The translations under genes were made by a program, and so were the position numbers. The notes under the pieces were generated by a model, which was not told where the DNA came from, searched no databases, and was given only the letters and a program-made list of their open reading frames with translations. Of a stretch of DNA of 64,000 bases, positions 1 to 11,528 are shown piece after piece; the first letter of the stretch is position 1, and every line of letters begins with the position of its first letter. Source of the stretch: Oryzias latipes (Eukaryota > Chordata > Actinopteri > Beloniformes > Adrianichthyidae); NCBI RefSeq assembly GCF_002234675.1, contig NC_019866.2:14351261-14415260 (forward strand), given 5' to 3'.

Positions 1-169
1 GCTTCAGTCATTTCTGGTCACCTGGATCAGGTGTGTTCAGTCAATCAGAAACTGGGCTCACTCAATCCAGCCAATCAGTAATTACTGTAGCTGGGTTAGC
101 TGCAAAACCAGCAAGGCCCCAGTTCACACGGAACAAGGTTGAAGACACCTGCTTCAGGTTAACAAATTC

Positions 170-347
170 CTATAAAGCATGTTTTTGGACAGCAGAAGGA
201 AGTTGGAGTGCTTGGAGAAAACCTGCTCATGTCATGTATGGGGAAACCATGCAAACTCTAAACAGAAAAGCCTCAGTCAGGATTTGAGCCAGGGCCTCCT
301 CACTGTGAGGCAAGAGTGCTAACCACTGCACCACCCTGCAGCCCATG
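170..347 (-). repeat. tRNA-derived SINE, fragment
   Basis: Read on the minus strand, 347 to about 300 begins with a tRNA-like head containing a box A-like GTGCAGTGGTTAGCAC segment. A degenerate box B (GGCTCAAATCC) follows, then a body that contains the common fish motif TTGCATG and a run related to TCCAAAAACATGC. The same body recurs at about 10190-10516 and in part near 21360-21460. It appears truncated at its 3' end. The family name is not assigned. Confidence 0.65.
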
Positions 348-904
348 GCTGACTATTTTATATAAAAATAATATTTATAATTTGGCTCTCATGGCTCTCA
401 TCTGTTTCTTTCGTTATTTTCCTCTTAGTATAACTAACTGATAGGGCAGAATTTATTAATCACTCAACGAAAAAAAATGTTTTCTTTTATTTCAAGACAG
501 ATGTTTTCAAAGGAAGCAGAGCTTTGTGAGGGACCAGCATGAGCTTCTCACTGAAGCTGTAACAATAGGTGTGTAAAGGCCAACAAAGAAGAACACAAAA
601 AAGCCAGAGTAAAAGAAAAAGTTACAACAATCAAAGAAGCAAAGTCAAAGTTTGTTCACGTTAAAATCTAAGTGAAATTTTGATGATTTAGTAGACATAT
701 TATTCTAATATTACAAAAATAATGGCCTAAATAAGTTCAGATATTGAATTATCTGTTTGTTCAATGAATTTGACTTGCATCAAAGTACATACTTTCTATA
801 TTTTGAGTTTGTCACAAAAACTTTTATTTAGAAAAAGAGCAATTTATTAGGTAATAAAATTTAGTTTTATGAGTTTCTAAATCACAGTATCTGACACACA
901 CCTA

Positions 905-1138
905 GGTGTGTGCCATTTGTTCTCCACATTTGGCCCCTCCCCTAGGGGAGCAGTTAGCTGAAGACACAGCTGCGCTTGGGAACCATTTGGTGGCTTAACC
1001 CCCTGATCCAAGCCCTTAATGCTGAGGGTCAAGCAGGAAAGTCCCATTTTTAAAGTCTTTGGTATGACTTAGCCTGGGTTTGAACCCACGATATTCCAGT
1101 CTCAGGGCGGGCACTCTAACTACAAGGTCACTGGGTCT
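905..1138 (-). repeat. tRNA-derived SINE (second family)
   Basis: On the minus strand the element starts near 1138 with a tRNA-like head: GACCCAGTGACCTTGTAG, then TTAGAGTGCCCGCCC as box A region. A clean box B, GGTTCAAACCC, lies on the minus strand at about 1076-1087. A non-tRNA body runs to about 905. Its body differs from the SINE at 170-347, so it is a separate family. It is not a functional tRNA gene, because no acceptor-stem pairing is kept. Confidence 0.65.
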
Positions 1139-2339
1139 TTGTAGTTTTGTGTTAAATATTCATAAATATTATATGTCTTTTGTTTTCTTTTACTTGGGAT
1201 GTGGTCCTCCAGTCAGATGCCATATGTGGATTCTGACTCACTGAAGTTTGAAACCCCTGTCCTTTACATCGCTCTTTCGTTTTCCTTTTCTAATTATAAA
1301 TGTGACTCTCACTATTTGTTTTCTCTTAGGATCATTGGACGTTTGCTCGGCTGTCAAAACTCAACAGCACTGGATCTCTAGACTACCAAAGCTGTCAAAT
1401 TTCCAACTTTTCTATTTTGGAAGTTTCAACTATTCAAAGTAGAAGTATGTTCCTGTGAAGTGGTAGAACTGTAATCGCGCAAGAAGTTTTTCTCATCCTT
1501 TTGCTAACTGGAAACATTCCATCCCGATGATGACATAACATGATGAAGGCTTACATCATTACCAGTTTTTATAAAATGGGTCAGGACATTATGGCAGCAA
1601 AATCTATATGTGATCTGATAAGGGGAATGCAATCTGCTCATTTAATCTGTGCAACAGAAACATATAAAAGCAGGATTAGACATATTATATAAAACCAAAA
1701 AATAATGACAATAAATCTCTAAACAATAGGTGTCAAACTAAAGAGCCGACACATGATCTCCAACTGTCCTCCCGTTGGAGCTTCTTATTGGAAACAGCAG
1801 GTTATCGGTGGCAGTCAGGGCAGGGTTAATGATAAACCACCAGGATGCTGGTTCAACAGCCCTTTCCTGAATAACGTTTTGATTTTAAAACCAAAAACAA
1901 AGAGGAGCAATTTCAAACTCTTTTCACCCTCTGCAGGTGTTTCTTACCCATTTTTCTAAGCTCAGTTCCTCTACCAACGAGTTTAAAGATCCTGTGTAGT
2001 TGCAGTTTCGAGCACAATGTCTGAGATTTTCCGGAGATCTGCTGTATACTCTTCCGGATTTGAAGTTACTGGCAGTCATTGTTTGCCAGTTGTCCTACTT
2101 AAAAAGATGAGAGAGGTACATATATATAAAACAGATGCACGTTAACTGTGAGAGACAGAATGTGGAAAAAATTCCAGTAAATAACATTGTTTGATTTTTG
2201 TTTTAATTATTTGTATAATGGTGAAGAAAATACGTATTTATCTCCTACAGAGCAATAGGAAGTTTGTCCCTCAGACCTGTTACTTCTTTGGGAATCTCTG
2301 CTATCCTCCACGTGTTACCTGTATTAATAACACCTGTTT

Positions 2340-3000
2340 CAACTGGTTAGCTGTATGTAAGACATCTGTCTTATATACGGAGGAACGAAAACAGACCCAG
2401 ATTCTAGCAACCCGGAAAGGTGACAGACACTTGAATGAATTACAGTGAGTTTATTGTCCAGGAGGAAACTGGTACTCAGGAGTTGTGTTCTGCGGCTAGA
2501 GGAGGAAACAATGGTGGCGTCTTGGGACAATGGTAGAGAGCGAGCCCAAATGCAGGATGTAGTCCAAGACGGTGAGTGGCGTATTCCTCATTCTGTTGTG
2601 ATGCGAAGTCCACGGGTGGAGCGAACCGGTGGTGCCTGTCATGTGGTATCGGCTGTGTGGCGAGAAGTCGTGGCGTGGCATGGAGGTAGAGTCCTCAGGC
2701 AAAACCAGACAGTGAGTTGATGTGTCGACCCAGGACGGCACAAATGGTGGTAGATCCTGCAGACAAAGATGTAGTCATGAGAACACAGGAGAGTAGGACG
2801 AAGATCTAGGAATAACTTCATGAAGTACTAGATTAACCTGAGACCAAGTACTGCATCATATAGGGCAAATGAACTGGCGGTAAATACTGGAGCAGGCACA
2901 TCTTAAATGAAGGTCAGAGTGGTAGTGCTGATGAGGTGGGTGCTGACAGCTGAGTCCAGTTAGGAATGATAGAACCCACGGAGTAGATTCTGCATGGTTA
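2340..3000. repeat. Unclassified GC-richer block, possible old repeat
   Basis: This roughly 650-bp stretch has clearly higher G content and more CpG than its flanks. It contains short ORFs on both strands, none with a recognisable domain. It looks inserted rather than native intergenic DNA, but no terminal repeats or target-site duplication could be found by eye, so its class is left open. Confidence 0.3.
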
Positions 3001-3675
3001 CATTTTACCTCTGTCAATATACCAACCAGGGTTACATTACAAAGTATTGAGGTGAAGTGTTGTCATTGACCAAATATTTATTTTCTCCACCATTAATGCA
3101 GATACACTCTCTAAAAATCATACAATGTGTGATTCTGCACTGAAGTTTATCTATAATGAACATTCCAGACCTCTCATCTTTTCAAGTGGGACAACTTGCA
3201 GAATCAATAACTTACAATGACCTTTTTGCTCCACCAGTTGTACATAAAAATATATACATTTTGGAATTAGTTGATTTATTGAAAAATGTATATGCTAAAT
3301 TGCAACAAGGCTATATTCAGAAAACTTAATTGTTATGACAGAAGTAGTTCATTGTCAATTTGGTGCAATTTCAAATCTGATTAAAGAAATGATGGTTTTG
3401 AGATGAGCTCTAGCTTCTGTGAAAATGTGCACAGCATTAAGCCTATCTTTTCCTTTCGAACCAAAGCTGGAAAGATAATCCACACGAGACGTCATCCCTG
3501 GTTTCTGGGATATACAGCACTCCCGATCCCGGTTTGTACTCACAAGATCCTGTTCTCCAAACACAGAGAGCAGCCAGCTGGGGCTATGTAAATCTGAGGC
3601 TTCAGCCTTTTTTTTCTTTTGCACAAAGAGATTCAGTCGATCTCAGAGCCAAGGATCCGAACCGAGATTCTCATC

Positions 3676-6341
3676 ATGAGTGTCAAACAGCCCTGCATTT
3701 TTCTCAGAGGAGGAAAAGGGAGACAAGTAAGTCAGTAAATGTGAATGAGTTTTACATGTTGGTTTTATATCAATTTTACTGAAACATTGACTAATTATTG
3801 GGTAAAAAATAAAAATGATTTTTCGGGTGAAAAAAAAGTTACTTTGACCATTTTTAAAATACTCAATCAAGTCTTTGGAATCATTCTAAACTTCGAAAAA
3901 TTGATCAGACCGCGTTCATTAAAATAGGAAAGAAAGCAGACTGGAAAATTTATACCAAGATGAAACAATTTCTATGTGCACCATGTCCTCAAAAGCCTGA
4001 AATTATACAAACAGGATTGACATCTTTACACAGTTTGCCTTCAATGTAGTTTAGTAGTTCATGCTTTGTCCAATAGGGATTTTTGGAGCAAATCGGTGCC
4101 TAAGCTCTGCTTTAAAACCTGAATGTACACTACATGTTTGATCCCTGGTTTATTCAATAACATGTTTTTTTCTTCTGCTGTCATACAACAGTCTCAAGCC
4201 GAGCTATGTCTGAAGTTTTTAGATTTAAAACGTAGTGGCATGTGCATGTGACTTCCACCGACATTTTTGACAACTGTGTAAAACTTTTTAAAATTGAATT
4301 TCTAACCTTATTTTGGTGATTTTAAATGTCATTTTAATTTGCATTTTTCCAAACTCTGACTGTTAAATAAAGAAATGTATTTTGGTGTTTAGACCGTAAA
4401 TAAATGTAAAAGACCTTTACAAAGCAATCCAACTGTAATTAAAAGGTGACCGTCATGAAATAAAAACTTTACTCTTAGTTTTACTCATACTTTGAAACTA
4501 TTTTTTTTAACATAAGGTCATATTTGTTGTTTTTTACAGTCAAGAAATCTTACAAATGATGAGCTGGACGGTAACTTTCTTACACTATTTCCATTGAATC
4601 TTGTTTTTATCATGTCAAATATAAATATCATCATTATTGACTCCCAAAGGACTCAATTTTCTTCAATCTGTTTGGTTTGTAGAGTTGCGTGAAGCCTTTC
4701 TGGAGTTTGATAAGGATAAAGACGGCTACATAAGCTGCAAAGACTTGGGGAATCTGATGAGAACAATGGGCTACATGCCAACAGAAATGGAGCTGATTGA
4801 ACTCAGCCAGAACATTAACATGAACTGTGAGTATATTTCATAAATATAATAATGATAAGGAAAATAAAAACGGACGATGGAATTTTCTAAGAAGGGATTT
4901 TTTTGTAAAAGAAACACTTGTAATTCTATTGGCTAGAACATAAATTCTTGGCAAAAAGTAATTTTTTTTGGATGTTGAGTAGTTGCTAAAGTATGCAAAA
5001 TGCTTTATTGCTGCATGACATTTTTCTAAGCACCTTGGAAAAAAACATGACAGATAATGCTTGTTTTCTTGCGTTTTTAATGTTTTTTGTGTCCCCACAG
5101 TAGGGGGACAGGTGGACTTTGACGATTTTGTCGAACTGATGACTCCTAAGCTTTTGGATGAAACAGCAGGGATGATCGGCTTGAAAGAACTCAAAGATGC
5201 TTTTAGAGAGGTAGACTTGACTTCTCAGAACCCTTTTTGGTTCCTCAATGTGGATCCCAAATGTTCTTATTTAAATTAAAGTCAATTCTATGAAATCTTC
5301 AAACTGGTTTCTCCGGTTTCTTCCCTCTCTTCTCTTAAGTTTGATATAGATGGTGATGGGGCAATCACATCCGAGGAGTTGAGACTCGCTATGGTGAAGC
5401 TGCTTGGGGAGCAAACCAGCAAACATGAGATCAACTCAGTGGTCAGCGAAGTTGACAACAACGGAGATGGAAAAGTTGACTTTGAAGGTAAATTGCTGAT
5501 GCAACAAGTTCATTTTTTTTTATTTAAAATGGTTTATTTCAAGCAATCAAATAGGAATAATACACAAAAACAATACAATCATCAGTTATACATTCATACA
5601 ATAACTAATCAAACTTAGCATAATTAGACATAAAATTAAATATTGCTTGAAAGGGAGTGGAAGGAAGCGAATTTATATAATCTCACCCCTGTTCTACTGT
5701 AACCATTTTATTACATGATTTATCAATATCCGGTTCCTAGAAAGCACATGACAAAGATGAATTACTTAAATTATTTTGTAAAAATAACTTTTAGAAATCA
5801 ACATGGCAATGAAGTATCCAAATGCAGATTATGTTACTTATAAAAGTCATTGATATGATTAGAAAATAATAATGTATCAGTAAAATGAACAAAACACTGT
5901 TTCAGGAAAAATTTAGTCGAGTATCAAAAGTTAATAATATGTACAAAATTATGTTTCATTAGGAAAAATTCATGAATCAGCTTATCAATTTTTTTTTAAA
6001 CAAGTGAAGTAAAATAATTAAGTCAATTATTTTTTTTTGTATTTTTGTTTATTTATTATTATTATATTATTATTATTTACTAATGAACAAACAAAGCACA
6101 GAAAGTGAACGCGAATAAAAAAATGTTTAATTGACTGAAGCGATGTGAGAAAAAAATATTAAAATTAATAATTTTGACTTTTGCTTTTTGAATAGTTCTA
6201 TAATTGTATGATATACTTTATAATCCTGTTGACAACCAAACTTTATTGACAATAATTCCTGTTACACTGTGGTTAGGATGGTTGACTTAACTCTTTATTG
6301 CTGTCTTTACAGAGTTTGTCAAAATGATGTCAAAGAAATGA
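3676..6341 (+). CDS. cabp5: CaBP5-like neuronal EF-hand calcium-binding protein
   Basis: Six coding exons: 3676-3726, 4540-4570, 4683-4826, 5101-5210, 5340-5487, 6313-6341. They join to 170 residues; human CaBP5 is of similar length. The start was chosen because exon 1 encodes [12 protein letters not shown], like the CIFLRKG amino terminus of CaBP5. EF1 loop is about residues 37-48 ([12 protein letters not shown]). EF2 is degenerate ([12 protein letters not shown], no acidic ligands at key positions), the hallmark of the CaBP family. EF3 is 114-125 ([12 protein letters not shown]) and EF4 is 151-162 ([12 protein letters not shown]). CaBPs are calmodulin-like sensors that modulate voltage-gated Ca2+ channels, chiefly in retina and inner ear. 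The central region is also close to CaBP1, so the exact paralogue (cabp5a/b against cabp1) is uncertain; membership of the family is not. Confidence 0.9.
5500..6060. repeat. Probable LINE-type 3' fragment in cabp5-like intron 5
   Basis: Intron 5 (5488-6312) contains a segment of about 200 bp around 5515-5720 with a run of A-rich sequence followed by a block (GAAAGGGAGTGGAAGGAAG, then a TCACCCCTGTT-like part). This resembles, from memory, the reversed 3' region of common fish non-LTR elements. No ORF remains. The rest of the intron is AT-rich without visible features. Confidence 0.25.
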
Positions 6342-7405
6342 GGACAAGAGTGAAAACAAGAGAAGACGTATCTTCTGCTGATTTTGACTCCAATATTATT
6401 CTAGTCATTTTATTACATCTGAAGTCGCATCTGCATATGGTTCAAATTTTAACTACCATATATTTTCATTTCTGCACAACCCTGACAAATCTTAGAATAT
6501 TAAATTGCTTTGCAATTTTAGAACATAACTCATTTTTATCCTTTATTTAATGTACACCCTACTCATTAGGTATTTGTTTACAAAAATCAGAGACATTATA
6601 TTTCTGTTTTATTTATTTATTTATTGACTGATTGATGAAAGTAGGAGGTTTTTAGTAGATGTTTGAAATGTGGCTGCTTAGTGCTGGGTATAAAATGTCC
6701 AAAGACTGTGAGAGGTTTTAGTTAAAAAATGAGTATGTTTTATGAGTATGTGTTCCTGGAGCTTTAATGTATGTTAGTTTCTTAAAAATGAGCGACTCAA
6801 TCTGAAATTATGAAGCTACATTTGGATTATTCAGTTTTTATTTCTGTGGTTTTATAGTACCTCATGGACCTTTGACTTTTTGGATTTTTCCACAATATCT
6901 TTACATAAATGTGAAATATGTAGTAATTATATGTAATGCACATAGGACAAAGTAAAACTGACAGAATCCCTATTTAATGATGCTGTATTATCTCATGCTT
7001 CCCTGTAGACTTAGACTGAGGCGTCAGAGCTTGGAGGTGTCGCAAACTCGTGTTCTTGATGATGTCCAGGTGAATTTTTAAAGGATTTAAATTGAAGTAG
7101 CAGCTCTTTAGTGGGCTGTACATCTGCACACTTTTACTGTTTTTAGTGAAATGACTTGCATGCTTCATAATAAAACAAATGAAAAGCAACTCCATCAGTG
7201 TTATCTTCAGTCACTTTTTTACCTTTTTCACTCATGTATTACTGAAATAACGTATCTCACCATCTATAAACCTTTTCCTTTAGGTCACTATTTATTATAA
7301 GTTTGAAACAACAAATATATGCTTGTCTTTTATTTTGCCTCATGCAGATTCTATTTGTTTTGTTTAAATGTCACAGTGTGGAAAATAAAGTTATTTTTTT
7401 TCTCA
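6342..7405 (+). promoter_or_regulatory. cabp5: cabp5-like 3' UTR and poly(A) signal
   Basis: After the TGA at 6339-6341 the sequence is AT-rich and non-coding. The first strong plus-strand AATAAA followed by a U-rich downstream element is at about 7384-7389, with TTATTTTTTTTCTCAG after it. The 3' UTR is therefore inferred to be about 1.05 kb. Confidence 0.5.
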
Positions 7406-7409
7406 GATT

Positions 7410-9101
7410 TGACATTGTCTATTTTTTATTTTTCCCATGAAAGATTTGTGTAATAGAATAGATGGATCCGTTTAGTTAGGATTTAAAAAAGAAGGAGTGT
7501 AACTTTTTACTTTTTAAAATCTTTTTACAATTTTCTAAAAGACGATGCCATGAAACTCAAAATCCATTCATAAGCCTTCAAGTTTTTCTTTTGAGTAATC
7601 ATTTTTGAGATAACTCAGATTTGCAAAAGAATAAATAAATATATAAACTGGCCAAAACAAATGAAAAATCAAAGCTCATATTTCAATACAACAAGTTTTA
7701 TATCTTATTGAGTTTTTACACCTAGATTTCAAGAAAACTCCATCACAGGAGAGATTTCTGAGAGAAATGACCCAATATGTATTAGGGGGGGGAATTACTC
7801 TAATTTTTACTAATGCTATTGCATAACTAATTGACAGCATGGAAATTTCAATTGTTTTTTTTTTTTTTTGCAAGAAATTATTTCATCCCATCGTGGGCTG
7901 TTACATGATTTGCTAATGTCAGGAAATCTAAGTGACTGTTTTGTCCATACAGACTTAAAATGCACTAAATATCCAGAGAGAATCACGCGTCACAAAACAT
8001 CGTACATACGACCCCATGAGATTGTGAACAATCTAAGGAATAATCTGTCTCTCTGGGGTGGATTAAATCAAACACTGTAATCCTCAACATGGGACCCTCA
8101 GATGAGCAGATGGCATATAAGACAAAATCACCACACTAATTCTCATCTGCTGTCTATAAAAAAAAGAACTACAAAAGAGCTGCACGAGCACGATAGGCAA
8201 AAATAGATTTTTACAGAATAGTTATTACCAGAATCCCTTAGCAAACCATTTATGGCTCATAAAAAAAATTATATACTTCTTTTAACTAAAAGTTGTAAAT
8301 AAATTAAGAATAAATTGTTTTATACCATAATACTGCAAAGCAATTCCACTGTTGTAGCTGTTTAAAAAAAAAATTATTTCTAAAAGTCTTAAAAAAATTC
8401 TTAAAAATTGTCATATTTTTATTCAAAATAATGAGTTCTTGAATATTTTTCCTGTTTGAAGATTTATTTTTTATGCGTAAAAACATAAAGAAATAGAAAC
8501 ACTGACAATTGTTTTTTTGCAAACAAAATCACAAGAGAAAATAATTTGAAAGGAGTAAATATAAGATCTGATATCTACACGAATCATTCCAGCATTCACA
8601 AATGATTGTTAGAAGATACAGAAGAAACACAGTAATCTATTTGGCAATAACAAAAATAAATTAGAATCACCAACCATGTATTTTTTGAATTTTCTCACAG
8701 TTTTGAGTGGTAAACATTGATAATCTCTCCTCATTTCAAAATAAGAGCGCCTTAAGCACTCCCATGGCCTTTGCTTCCTGAAAGTACATATGAGCACATG
8801 CTTTTGATGGTCATGCAAGACAGTCGCATGCATGGTCTGTAATAGAGAAGGATGCTGCTATTTACAACTGCAAAGAGGTTTTTTTTCTTGCACTGGTCCT
8901 GGCACTGGATGTTGCACATCTGAAAGCAACGTACAGCCTTTAATGGTAAACCAAGCATTCAACAAGTCTTGAATGTGTGACTGATGGCTTGTATTTGAAC
9001 TTTTTCACACAGTGTTTTGAAGATTGGAATGAGATAAATGAGCCAGGACAAACAGGGCTGAGTTTAAGGCATCCCTGCTTGTTGCACACAGCTAAAAGGA
9101 T
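7410..9101. other. Convergent intergenic spacer between cabp5-like and asphd1
   Basis: The two genes point at each other here. The sequence is AT-rich with short homopolymers and no recognisable exon. On the minus strand, poly(A) signal candidates for asphd1 (TTTATT on the plus strand) lie at 8463-8468 and 8418-8423, which would give a 3' UTR of about 650 bp. Confidence 0.4.
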
Positions 9102-11528
9102 TCAGAGATCAGGGTTGAACATGTAGTCAAAAGCCTGCCTCTCCGCCGCAGCCACATTTGGATGCCAGAGATCCACACTCAGAATGACTCTGGGTCCAGA
9201 TTCTGGAGGACCTTTAGGGCAAGAATAGAGAAAAGAAAACTGAATAAATAAACTTTAAAAAAAAAATAAAGGCTCAACTCACGCTTCATTTTAAAAAACA
9301 TTAAAGACTTTTAAGGCAATGATAGGTTTTTGTTTGTTTTAATTCTAAAAAAAACTCACTCACCCTTGTGTGAGATGGTGTGAAGAAAAGAGTCATCAAC
9401 CAGAAGACAGTGTCCCTCTGACCAGCACTGAGGCTCCCCACCCACCACCAACTCACACAAAGGTGGGGTCTGGAGACCTGCAAGAGGAAGTTTCAATCAG
9501 TAGATTTTTGAAATAAAAGAAAACAAAGAATCGCTTTCTTTTTTTTATGAAATAGCACAGTCTGGTGTTTGTTTCAGAAGGGATTATAGCCAGATGGGTC
9601 AGAGAACAAAACTAACATGGGGGAAATTAACCCCAACCTGTTACAAATGCATCTCTAATGATTTACATAACTTTGAGAGGAGATTTTGTTCTCATAACAC
9701 ATGTCCCTTTTTATATCTCTTTGATAAAAACCTTCATTTCTTTGAAATGCATCGCAAAATGTTGGTCAATGTTACGCAAGCATGTATAAAAAAATCTGAG
9801 GGGACTTAAAAGGCCAACGGGGGGACACTGCAAGTCTGACATGTTTGAACTCTTTTTTTAAGGTGAGGAAATGAATCTTGGAAAGGCGCTTTACCCACCG
9901 AGATGACAGCGTAGACGTGTGTTGGTGGGACCGTAGGAGCCCGCCAGTGAGGCTCCGGGCCCCAGCAGCCAGAATCCCGCCGATCCCAAAGAGTTGCTGT
10001 TTATGAATGTTCGCAAGGACAGAAGAGTGCGGTAAGTGCAGGGACAGGAACGACAGTTTCCAGCCATGTACACACCGGCATTGTACAAAGGGAACACCGC
10101 CTGGCCCTGAAATCAAAAGAAACATTTTATTTGTATTTTTTATTTTTACATTTTTTTTCTGATTTTAATTTTCCAAGACTTCCTACTATATGATCCATCC
10201 ACTTTCTGAACTGCCCTGTGCCTGAACTGTGACCCCTTTGGGGTCACAGGGCTGCTTGAGGCTATCCCAGTTACTTTTCAGTGAAGACAAGTACATCCTG
10301 GATAGGCCACCAGTCTGTTGCAGGACCACACACTCACATTCACACTCAGGGCAATATTGAGACACCAATCAACCTATACGCCATGTTTTTGGACGGTGGG
10401 AGGAAGCCGGAGTGCCCGGCGAAATCCCACCCATACATGGGGAAAACATGCAAACTACACACTTGAAAGTCCCAGCCAGGAATCAAACCAGGGCCTTCTC
10501 ACTGTGAGGCGATGCCGTTCCTCACTACTTTTACATGTAAAATGCAGAAATATTACAAAACACATTATATCAGTATAGTCAGGAGGGAATTTTTTTGGTT
10601 GTTTTTTAGAGAATTCATGTGAGTGTTCATGTTAATCTTGACTGCTTTTTCAAACTGTCCCGCTTTGAAGGGGTCCTCGAGTACCTTTGGCCCCACGCAG
10701 GTCCAGCCTGTTTTTGAGTCGATGCCGCGCTGATAAACAGCCTGGAACTCCGCCAAAATGACAGGATAGTTGGCTTCCAGAAGCTCGATGTCGTGCCGAT
10801 GAGCGTCACGTGGGAAAAAAGGAACACTTGGGACGTCTGGCAGGAAGAAGAGATGAGGCTTCTGGATCGCAGGTAGATCATTCTGTTTGATCTAAAGTTA
10901 GAAAAAAACAAAGCATTGTTGTTGGTGTTGTTTTTTTACAATTTCCTTGCTTCAGCTAAAATAATTTTCTCCAAATAAAAAGTTAAATCTTAAATGAACT
11001 TCCAATATTTGAATTTTAGAGTAAACGTTCAAATAACATCATCCTTGTTGCTAAAACCAGCTTGTGAACATTCACCTGCTCTCGGAGGCCTTTATGAATG
11101 CGACCCATTCCCACCCAACTGTAACGTTTGGCATATTCTTGCAGTGCCTTATACAGCTTCTTGGCTTCTGCAGTTGTCTGAGCAGGAAACAATGAGTGAC
11201 TCAGCACTGGGGTGAGATATCCCTGCCCCTGCTCATCATCCTTTACTCTTTCCATGGAAATAAAAGGACCGATCTGATCACTCCGGGACTGTTTGGATCT
11301 GGTGCTTCCTTTTGTCTTGATGCAGCTAACGCTGCGGGAGATCATGGACCGCCTTGAATTTGATTTGAGCTTCCCAGCGTGTGTGTGGCCTGGGAGGGAC
11401 AAATCGCTCCCAATCCGATAACAGTGCCACAGAAACAGGAGCAGAAGAGTCCACAGAAGGCCACTGAGTGAATGGACGCCCAGCTCAACGTACTGAGGAA
11501 GTGGCAGTGTGTTCATCGTCCAGTACAT
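9102..11528 (-). CDS. asphd1: Aspartate beta-hydroxylase domain-containing protein 1
   Basis: Five minus-strand exons in coding order: 11528-11076, 10891-10685, 10106-9899, 9477-9364, 9211-9102. They keep phase to a TGA and give 363 residues. A hydrophobic segment at about residues 20-38 ([16 protein letters not shown]) predicts a type II membrane anchor. The rest carries the Asp/Asn beta-hydroxylase-like domain: YSWVGMGRI, then [36 protein letters not shown] with the first metal-site region, [16 protein letters not shown] with the second His, [13 protein letters not shown], and the terminal [13 protein letters not shown]. The ASPHD1 call rests on the WHCYRIGS and [12 protein letters not shown] segments, closer to human ASPHD1 than my memory of ASPHD2, and on its place beside sez6l2. 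Exon 2 is ended after VGPK because only that join continues the family alignment in phase. Enzymatic activity of ASPHD proteins is not established. Confidence 0.92.
10190..10516 (-). repeat. tRNA-derived SINE-like repeat in asphd1 intron 2
   Basis: On the minus strand this carries a box B-like TGGTTTGATTCC near 10480-10492. It continues into a body containing TTGCATG, CTCCGGCTTCCTCCCACCG and a GACCCCAAAG stretch near the far end. It is the longer relative of the fragment at 170-347; the box A part is lost at the head. It sits between asphd1 exons 3 and 2 in the same transcriptional sense as the gene. Confidence 0.65.

Larger units (their letters stand above)
1..3675. other. Non-coding flank upstream of the cabp5-like gene
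   Basis: I see no exon of a recognisable protein here. It holds two tRNA-derived SINE pieces (listed separately) and a GC-richer block at about 2340-3000 that does not resemble the surrounding AT-rich DNA. The short ORFs have no recognisable domain. The final few hundred bases presumably contain the promoter and 5' UTR of the calcium-sensor gene starting at 3676, but no convincing TATA box or CpG island is visible. Confidence 0.5.

Noticed and set aside
1021-1138. Possible tRNA gene on the minus strand
   Set aside because: Box A- and B-like motifs are present, but acceptor pairing is lost and a SINE body follows, so it is a SINE head.
2191-2720. ORFs of 85-91 residues near the left edge
   Set aside because: No recognisable domain, no splice structure, and overlapping ORFs on both strands in the GC-richer block.
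10565-10684. Open frame extending asphd1 exon 2 past 10685 ([16 protein letters not shown]...)
   Set aside because: It looks protein-like, but joining VGPK directly to [11 protein letters not shown] at 10106 keeps phase and matches the family. The extension runs into low-complexity residues without a usable donor.
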